NCBI GenBank assembly: GCA_947176615.1
Contig: CAMWRO010000021.1
Coordinates: 1 to 20,714, forward strand
Reading direction: 5' to 3'
Length of the DNA: 20,714 bases
From: an uncultured Porphyromonadaceae bacterium
GTDB lineage: Bacteria; Bacteroidota; Bacteroidia; Bacteroidales; Muribaculaceae
The notes below the pieces were generated by a model that saw nothing but the letters and a program-made list of their open reading frames with translations, searched no databases and was not told the origin of the DNA. Positions 14,980 to 20,714 of this stretch are shown in pieces (positions within the stretch are counted from its first letter, which is position 1; each line of letters opens with the position of its first letter). A program made the translations under genes and the position numbers.

Positions 14980-15014
14980 ACACAGGACGGTTTTGTCTCA
15001 GAACCGTCCTGTGT
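14980..15014 (+). terminator. Hairpin downstream of mutS2
   Basis: ACACAGGACGGTT (14980-14992) and AACCGTCCTGTGT (15002-15014) form a perfect 13-bp GC-rich stem with a 9-nt loop, 23 nt after the mutS2 stop. No T-run follows directly on the plus strand (a T6 run comes about 25 nt later). On the minus strand a T5 run lies about 14 nt beyond. It probably ends mutS2 transcription and may also block reading from the convergent side. Confidence 0.65.
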
Positions 15015-15111
15015 TGTGTGTAAACCTGAATAACAATCTTTTTTACGAATTTTTCCGATACAAAATTACCGTTTCCTGACGCAAATATCAATATCAAGAA
15101 CCGAAATATAA

Positions 15112-15150
15112 ACAGTCAATGGATTGTCGAGACGGCAATCCATTGACTGT
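15112..15150 (-). terminator. Hairpin downstream of the DUF6377-type gene
   Basis: ACAGTCAATGGATTG (15112-15126) and CAATCCATTGACTGT (15136-15150) are perfect 15-bp complements. Inner pairs including one G-T wobble can extend the stem to about 18 bp around a three-base loop. Reading on the minus strand it lies 56 nt after the stop at 15207 and is followed by TTTATATTT, as expected of an intrinsic terminator. Confidence 0.7.
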
Positions 15151-15206
15151 AAGGCGCATAAGCGTGTCGGTCTCGCTTGCGTGTATAAACTTGGGAATTT
15201 GATCAG

Positions 15207-16775
15207 TTAGGCTATTTGGCCTATTTTCATCACGTCTGACTCAAACGTTTCACGATTTATAGCTTTGTTCCGCAGTTTGTTGCGGTAGGTGTAGATTGTA
15301 TTCAGCGAAAGTCCGAGGAAACGGGCAATGCGCGTCGTGTCGTCCATCCCGAGTCGGGTAAACGCGAGTATGCGCAACTCGGTATTCATCGTTGTCAGTT
15401 GCTTGTCAGATTGCAGCAGTGAGTTCACATCGGCGATGAACGTCGGGAAGATGTGTATGAATGCATCGTCAAATATATTATAAAAAATATTTCGTTGCTC
15501 TTCGCTGACCTTTCCGCTCTTGATGTAATGGAGCAGTTCCTCGCTCTGACCGGCGGTGATTTTTCTGCGGCACAGGCGGCTGAACTCCTCGGTCTTCTCC
15601 ATGTTGGCCGAACAGAGGTTGAGAAACTCGGTGATGTAGGTTTCCTTGACCATGTTGGCGTTGCTCAGACGCTTTTTCATCGTTTTGAGGACGATTACCT
15701 CCCGTCTCTGTTTGAGAATCAGGAACACAATGAATCCGAGCAGAATGAGAAGTACAGCTATGAGGCTGACCAGTGATATGAAACGGTTGCGCTCGATGAC
15801 ATGAATGTCGTTCTGCACCGGTGCAAGTGCTTGTGATATTTGCGACGAATTCATTCTCACGCATCCCATGACTGTGTTGTCAAGCGCGGTGGCAAGGTAT
15901 CTGTAGGCAGATTTAATGTCACCTTTGGAGTACAGAACCATTCCGAGCCTCATCAGTGCTGTCCCGTGGCGGTCGGCATTGCGTATGTTGGCTATAGCCG
16001 CTGCCGCAAACGCATTTATCGCGTCAGTCTCCTTTCCCGCTGCCATATAAGCCTCTCCGAGAAGCGTGGATGCCTGTACAAAGTTCCTGTCAAGGCTGGT
16101 TGACAGCGCAATCACGTCGTTAAGGGCCGCAATATGCAGAATGCTTTGCTTGAGGCTGTGGTGAATCAGTGCCTTGTTCAGTTCTTGCTCAGGCGTGTTG
16201 GGTTCAGTCAGTTCAAGACACCCTTTGGCATATGGCATACCGAGCGAAAGATAGGTGTCGACGCTTTGACGGTAGGGATAAAACACGGCAAGGTTATAGT
16301 AGACAAACCGTCCGGTAGCATAGTAACGGTATCGGTTCTCGGGATATATTCCGGAGTCTTCGGCACTTTTAATCTGGTCGATACATTCTTTTGCCGCGCC
16401 GATAATAGTCAGCTGCAGGCAACGCTTGAACAGGCATCTCTGGGCAAGCACCGAATCGCCGCAGGCGATACCCATGTCTATGCCACGGGTAAAATACAGG
16501 ATGGCTGAGTCGGCATTCACTCCGTCATATTGGTCACCGAGCGCTTCATAAAGGTCGAGCATTTTTTTGGGGTCGGTGGTGGTGTTTATGACTTTGTGTA
16601 TCGAATCAATCCTCTGAAGCGGTTTCGCCACATATTCATAACGCCTTTCGATTTCCTCGTCAAGCAATTTCAGCAACCCGTCGGTAGTCTTGGGCAAGGA
16701 ATCCGGAGACATTGCAAGCAGTATGTGACTGCATGGCAAACACAGAAGCAGATATGCGATGAGTTTTCGTACCAT
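15207..16775 (-). CDS. DUF6377-type membrane regulator: TPR-like repeats, TM helix, C-terminal HTH
   Basis: This 522-aa protein has a signal sequence (MVRKLIAYLLLCLPCSHILLA) and a periplasmic helical region up to about 325 with TPR-like pairs (LLGEAYMAAGKETDAINAF; LGMVLYSKGDIKSAYRYL). One TM helix follows (about 332-354, FISLVSLIAVLLILLGFIVF), then a cytoplasmic helical linker and an HTH of the LuxR-like kind (about 466-505, ELRILAFTRLGMDDTTRIARFLGLSLNTIYTYRNKLRNKA). This layout matches Bacteroidetes DUF6377 proteins, thought to be membrane-bound transcription regulators. Its targets are not evident: no SusC/SusD or transport genes lie next to it. It has its own strong promoter (16917-16948) and a leader of about 135 nt with three C-runs. 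Confidence 0.85.
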   Translation of the reverse strand: MVRKLIAYLLLCLPCSHILLAMSPDSLPKTTDGLLKLLDEEIERRYEYVAKPLQRIDSIHKVINTTTDPKKMLDLYEALGDQYDGVNADSAILYFTRGIDMGIACGDSVLAQRCLFKRCLQLTIIGAAKECIDQIKSAEDSGIYPENRYRYYATGRFVYYNLAVFYPYRQSVDTYLSLGMPYAKGCLELTEPNTPEQELNKALIHHSLKQSILHIAALNDVIALSTSLDRNFVQASTLLGEAYMAAGKETDAINAFAAAAIANIRNADRHGTALMRLGMVLYSKGDIKSAYRYLATALDNTVMGCVRMNSSQISQALAPVQNDIHVIERNRFISLVSLIAVLLILLGFIVFLILKQRREVIVLKTMKKRLSNANMVKETYITEFLNLCSANMEKTEEFSRLCRRKITAGQSEELLHYIKSGKVSEEQRNIFYNIFDDAFIHIFPTFIADVNSLLQSDKQLTTMNTELRILAFTRLGMDDTTRIARFLGLSLNTIYTYRNKLRNKAINRETFESDVMKIGQIA

Positions 16776-16910
16776 ATAAGAAGATGGGGGTGAGGCAGGG
16801 AGGTCTGGTTAACGGTGTAGCAATTAATCAGCGATAATTGGAGGGGGGTGGAGAGAGTGTCATTACCCAAATCCAAAGGCAACAGAGAGACGTCGGGGGG
16901 TTAGTAAATA
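16776..16910 (-). other. Long 5' leader of the DUF6377-type gene with three C-runs
   Basis: If transcription starts about 7 nt past the -7 box, the leader is roughly 135 nt. On the transcript it has C6 at 16895-16900, C6 at 16843-16848 and C5 at 16786-16790, spaced about 52-57 nt apart. The last run is about 10 nt upstream of the ATG. I found no strong hairpin or known riboswitch core. Confidence 0.35.
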
Positions 16911-16916
16911 CTATGA

Positions 16917-16948
16917 CAAAGTTATTGATAAAAGTGCAGTCTTCCAAA
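16917..16948 (-). promoter_or_regulatory. Complete Bacteroidetes promoter of the DUF6377-type gene
   Basis: On the minus strand TTTG (16945-16948) is followed by 20 nt and TAACTTTG (16917-16924). This fits the TTTG-N19/20-TAnnTTTG consensus and is the best-matched promoter in the window. The ATG is at 16775, so the gene is transcribed independently of the upstream tamB gene. Confidence 0.75.
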
Positions 16949-17018
16949 TAATTGGATTTGACAAATTCTTAAAAAACACAAAATGTAGCCCTCTTGTCAA
17001 CATTCTGACAGCAGTCTT

Positions 17019-20000
17019 TTACTTTTGTGTCGCCGGAACTGTATCGGAAGGCACGGAAAGCGTTTCCTGATGTGGGGCGACATCATCATCGTCGGATAGT
17101 TCCTCCTTTTTCTTTCTGAGGTAGCGTCGGAACGGGTTTAAAAATGAAAAAATATTGTCAAATTCACGTTTGAAGACCACGCCGATACCTTGGGTGGTTA
17201 AGGCACTTCTGAGGTAGTAGTTCTGGTCGTTGTATCTGTTATAGGCTTTGAGACGTATCGAGCCGCTGCGGTTAAGAAGGTATTCAATATCGAAATCTCC
17301 GATAAAGCTGTTGTTGTTCAGTGACTTGTCGCGATAACCGAGATTGCCGTTAAGCAACAGGCGGTTGTTGAGCAAGTGGCTCGACAGGGTCACGTCGACC
17401 TCTAAATCAGAGAAGTCGCCGCGGTCGCTGCGGAATTGCGGCGCGATAGACCATTTGTCGCTCAATTGCCCGAGCATTGATGACAGCTGGGAGGAAATTG
17501 TCGATGATGCCACTGACACCAGTTCGTTTCCTCGTGTCGCAGTCATGTAGTCGGGGGTGTAGAAACGGTTGAGGGCGAGCAGATAGATAATCTGGCGGCT
17601 CATCATGTCTTCGGTCGAGATGATGGAGTGGACTTTGCGGTTGACCTCGGGCGACGAGGGGATGTTTATGTCATAGGATATGTCGGGATGACGCATGTCG
17701 CCTCTTGCATATAGCAGCGCGTCGACAGTTACGCTTGTCGTGTTCAATTCCTTGTCTTGCAGGAATGACTCGTCCAAGTCGCTCAGATTGGCTTTGACCG
17801 AGTTGATGGCCGTTATGTCGAGCTCGGCGGAATAGGGGTCGCCTTTGAACGTTATCGAGCTACCCTCCTTGAGTGTGAAATTTTTGAGGAAAATATCCTG
17901 TAGCGTGAAGTTGTATGACCCCTTGTTGATGGTGTAGGTCCCGCGTATGTCGAGGTCTCCGTCATTGCTGTATTTCATGTTCATCTTTCCCGAGCCGGTC
18001 GCGCGGATGCTGTCGCCCGCTATCGGGTCCATTATGATGGTCATGGTTGCACCGGGGTCTACACCTATGTTGAAGTCCATTGAGTATAGAGTCGGTTCTC
18101 CGGTGTCATTGTTCTTGGCTTTGTTGCGGAACTGCTTGACAAGCACCGGGGTAGTGTCAAGAGACGCGATAGAGTCTTTCTTTTGACGGTCGCGGTCACG
18201 GAACGTTATGAAGTCATATTCGGCCGCGCTCTGAGTGTCGGAAATGATGAAGGTGAAAGCCGAGTGCGGGGCGGTGTCCATTGTGACCGAGATATTGACC
18301 CTGCCCGGCGCGCCTGTTATGGAGGCTATGCCGTTGTTGCCGTAGATGGTGCCGTACCACGGATTGAGGTCATTTTTCTTGACATCGTAGCACAAGAAAT
18401 CGCGGGTGTCGGTTATGTCAAACCTGAATCTCGGTTCTTTGAAGAACTTGTGGGTCAGCCGGCCCGAAAGAAGTGCCGTGTGTCCCTTGACATCGTGAAG
18501 AACGACATCGTTGAACCGGATTTCCCCGGGGCGTATGTGAACTGAGTCGCTGACGGTGTAGGCGGTGTTGGTAAACCCGATTTTGAGGCGCAGATTGTCG
18601 GCATATATGTCGCCGGTCATGTCGATGAGCTTGAAAGTGCCATAAAGATGCGCTTTGCCCGAGACGGTTCCTGATACCTCGTCGGCAAACGCCTCCATAA
18701 ACGGTTGCATGAATCCGGCCGGGGCATGGTCGGCGTCAAAAGCGAAATCAAGTTCTTCGGTCGCGGGCGCGATGAACCCTTTGATAAGTGACCTGTGGCC
18801 ATGCCCGCTGTCAATGTCGGCATCGATTGTGACTGCCTTCTTTTCGTTGTCCCATGTGCTGACGATGCGTGTGTCACCCATGACACAACGGTTGTAGCTC
18901 AATGCGGCCACGTCAAGAGCGGGCGTGTACATTATCGGAGTGCCTGAGAATAGAGAGGACGCAAAGAAGTCGCCGGTGGCACGGCCGCCAAACATAACAC
19001 TGCCGATGTTCAGTGTCTCGAATATATAGTCGAGATTTATGTCCCGCAGACGCAGTTTCAGAACATCGGTAGAATCTGCCGACGCTACGCCGTCAATTTC
19101 AATATACTGCCCTTCGCGGCCGATATTGAAATTATTGACAGCAACTGTTCCGGGATTTATGTCGATCTGAGACGGGTTGACCGTCCATGCGGTATCGTTG
19201 AATACCATAGTCGACGGTCTGACATTGATGACGGCCGACAGATTTCGTGCAACTGAATCTCGCGTAAGATGTGTGGTGAAATTGAAGTTCCCGTGAAAAT
19301 CATGATCACGGTCGATAACCCAATTGATGTCTGTATCGGCAATGTCGTCGTGCCCCTTGGACTGGAGGGTAAGCGTCATCGGGCCGTTTTTGGTCGGGGT
19401 GACTGATGACGCGTAGAGATTGGACCGGTTCCGTTGTCCGTCAATGTCAAGACGAAGAATTGTATTTTCAATCAGTTTGTTCTTTTGGAGCAGGTATGGA
19501 GCATCGATACTGAACGAGATGAGTGACGCCTCGCTTTCCATTGCGCCGGCCAGCGTTACATTATCGATGATTTTAAACGGCAGGTTGAAGAACGGGGCGA
19601 CAATAGTGTCGGCTTTGAGTGAAAAATTGAAATCGAAATCGACCAAGTCGGGATTGTCGGTCTTTTCTCCGTCATGACTTTCCCGATGAGTCAAAACCTT
19701 ATGAGAGGCCGTCGTGCTGACCAGTGCCGGATAGATCTGCGAGAGGATGTCGCGTGCCGTAGGGATAATACGGGCGACGGGATAACGTCCGCGTATGCGG
19801 CCGTCAACGATGTCGCTGTTCATGGTTATGATTCGTGTCTTTTCAACCATGCGGGCCTCCAGTGTGATGTTGTCAAGAGACAACGAGCGGTCTGCGCCAT
19901 CATAAAATCTGATGTCGTCAATCGTGAGCCAGCCGGTGGCAGTGTCGGGATGCCGTCCGTCAATGCGGGAGTCGGCAGTCAGCGACAGTGATAAGTCTTT

Positions 20001-20714
20001 TAACGGGCCGGTGGGGAAGAACGGCGCGAAATCAATGTTGCGCAAGTCAGCATAAAACTCTGTGTGGGAGTCAGTCTTGGAAAGTGAGGCCTCCCCGCGG
20101 AGTGTAAAGTCAAGAGCGGCGTTGTCTGACGATATTATACCTTCGGCCTTTCGGTCATAGAAGTCTATGTTGCTCTCGATTGTCTCATAGCGGTAGCCGT
20201 TCCATTCGATATGGTCGATTGTCGCTTGGAGATGCCCCCTGATGTCAGCGTTTTTACCGAGCGACAAGTCTATTTCCGAATAAAATCCGGCTGATTCCAT
20301 TTTGTTGTCTAATGCCGGGAATAGAGATGACGGATTAAATTCGTCGGTTTCGATGGTGCCCTGAAGCTGTAGCGGGGAATGCTCGCGGGGAAGGACTGCC
20401 ACCATGTCGATGTCAACATTTCCGGGGTCGGTGATTATCGAGCCGTCAAATCCTATTTCCCGTCTTGACGCGGTCAGGTCACCCAGCAGATTCACATGCC
20501 CGGTCCCCGAAATAAGTGTTTTGGCAGCGGGGGGCAGCGTTGTGAAGAACCCGGCTATGGCATTTATGTCGTCGGCTCCGGCGCTTATGTTCAGTCGGTT
20601 GATGTCGATGTGCAGATTGTCGGCGCCTTTGGCCAGTCCGGTTATTTTTCCGTTGCCCCTTATCCAGACATTCTCGGAATAGGCCGTGATGTCAAGACGG
20701 TCAAGATTCAAGTC
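17019..20714 (-). CDS. tamB: TamB-family translocation/assembly protein (partial, N-terminus outside window)
   Basis: The frame is open to the right edge, so about 1231 C-terminal residues are visible. TamB-family proteins are large beta-rich periplasmic proteins that span from inner to outer membrane and help with outer-membrane protein assembly or lipid transport. Most of the fragment is repeating beta segments with AsmA/DUF490 character, such as DLSLGKNADIRGHLQATI and GTVSGKAHLYGTFKLIDMTGDIYADNL. The last 350 or so residues form the conserved TamB domain: DLDIRGTYTINKGSYNF, then FTLKEGSSITFKGDP, TVDALLYARGDMRHPDISYD and SSQLSSMLGQLSDKWS. It ends in a basic and then acidic tail (RKKKEELSDDDD). 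The AsmA-like relatives are the main alternative, but the C-terminal domain favours TamB. No TamA/BamA-type partner is visible. The DUF6377-type gene downstream has its own promoter. Confidence 0.9.
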   Translation of the reverse strand, partial: DLNLDRLDITAYSENVWIRGNGKITGLAKGADNLHIDINRLNISAGADDINAIAGFFTTLPPAAKTLISGTGHVNLLGDLTASRREIGFDGSIITDPGNVDIDMVAVLPREHSPLQLQGTIETDEFNPSSLFPALDNKMESAGFYSEIDLSLGKNADIRGHLQATIDHIEWNGYRYETIESNIDFYDRKAEGIISSDNAALDFTLRGEASLSKTDSHTEFYADLRNIDFAPFFPTGPLKDLSLSLTADSRIDGRHPDTATGWLTIDDIRFYDGADRSLSLDNITLEARMVEKTRIITMNSDIVDGRIRGRYPVARIIPTARDILSQIYPALVSTTASHKVLTHRESHDGEKTDNPDLVDFDFNFSLKADTIVAPFFNLPFKIIDNVTLAGAMESEASLISFSIDAPYLLQKNKLIENTILRLDIDGQRNRSNLYASSVTPTKNGPMTLTLQSKGHDDIADTDINWVIDRDHDFHGNFNFTTHLTRDSVARNLSAVINVRPSTMVFNDTAWTVNPSQIDINPGTVAVNNFNIGREGQYIEIDGVASADSTDVLKLRLRDINLDYIFETLNIGSVMFGGRATGDFFASSLFSGTPIMYTPALDVAALSYNRCVMGDTRIVSTWDNEKKAVTIDADIDSGHGHRSLIKGFIAPATEELDFAFDADHAPAGFMQPFMEAFADEVSGTVSGKAHLYGTFKLIDMTGDIYADNLRLKIGFTNTAYTVSDSVHIRPGEIRFNDVVLHDVKGHTALLSGRLTHKFFKEPRFRFDITDTRDFLCYDVKKNDLNPWYGTIYGNNGIASITGAPGRVNISVTMDTAPHSAFTFIISDTQSAAEYDFITFRDRDRQKKDSIASLDTTPVLVKQFRNKAKNNDTGEPTLYSMDFNIGVDPGATMTIIMDPIAGDSIRATGSGKMNMKYSNDGDLDIRGTYTINKGSYNFTLQDIFLKNFTLKEGSSITFKGDPYSAELDITAINSVKANLSDLDESFLQDKELNTTSVTVDALLYARGDMRHPDISYDINIPSSPEVNRKVHSIISTEDMMSRQIIYLLALNRFYTPDYMTATRGNELVSVASSTISSQLSSMLGQLSDKWSIAPQFRSDRGDFSDLEVDVTLSSHLLNNRLLLNGNLGYRDKSLNNNSFIGDFDIEYLLNRSGSIRLKAYNRYNDQNYYLRSALTTQGIGVVFKREFDNIFSFLNPFRRYLRKKKEELSDDDDVAPHQETLSVPSDTVPATQK

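Noticed and set aside
1..20714. CRISPR array, tRNA or rRNA genes, phage or conjugative genes
   Set aside because: No spacer-repeat pattern, RNA-gene signature or mobile-element gene was seen in any gap; all gaps are under about 250 bases.

Overview
This window reads as chromosomal DNA of a Bacteroidales bacterium, probably a gut Muribaculaceae-like member (this family placement is inference). The evidence is moderately high GC, promoter boxes of the Bacteroidetes form TAnnTTTG, the long Bacteroidetes type of PurM, DUF4293 and DUF6377 family proteins, a propeller/Y_Y_Y sensor fused to an AraC-type DNA-binding domain, and GH31/GH43 glycan enzymes. I see no phage, transposase, CRISPR array, tRNA or rRNA. 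Most of the content is ordinary core or glycan-utilisation genes.

Left block, all on the minus strand (read from right to left): surE (8859-9620), a membrane-tethered AraC-type regulator (6625-8850), a GH31 alpha-glycosidase (4178-6523), a GH43 glycosidase (1971-4046), purM (668-1834), and the N-terminal part of an MltF-like lipoprotein (1-583, running off the left edge). The regulator, GH31 and GH43 form a small glycan-utilisation locus without a SusC/SusD pair. A 13-bp direct repeat with a 21-bp period sits just upstream of the GH31 promoter box and is a good candidate operator for the regulator. Three successive intergenic gaps each hold a perfect inverted repeat (19, 20 and 35 bp arms) placed 0-10 nt after a stop codon and built from degenerate 6-7 bp units.

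Central block, plus strand: a divergent promoter region (9621-9747) separates surE from a tight four-gene run. It comprises a DUF4293 membrane protein (9748-10182), a 161-aa protein resembling a fragment of a GT4 glycosyltransferase N-terminal domain (10197-10682), a U32-family RlhA-like protein (10675-12510) and mutS2 (12507-14957). The last three overlap by 8 and 4 bp. The run ends in a convergent region with two hairpins (14980-15014 and 15112-15150).

Right block, minus strand: a large TamB-family protein running off the right edge (17019-20714), then a DUF6377-type membrane protein with TPR-like helices and a C-terminal HTH (15207-16775). The latter has its own well-matched promoter and a leader of about 135 nt carrying three C-runs.

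No gene-free gap is longer than about 250 bases.
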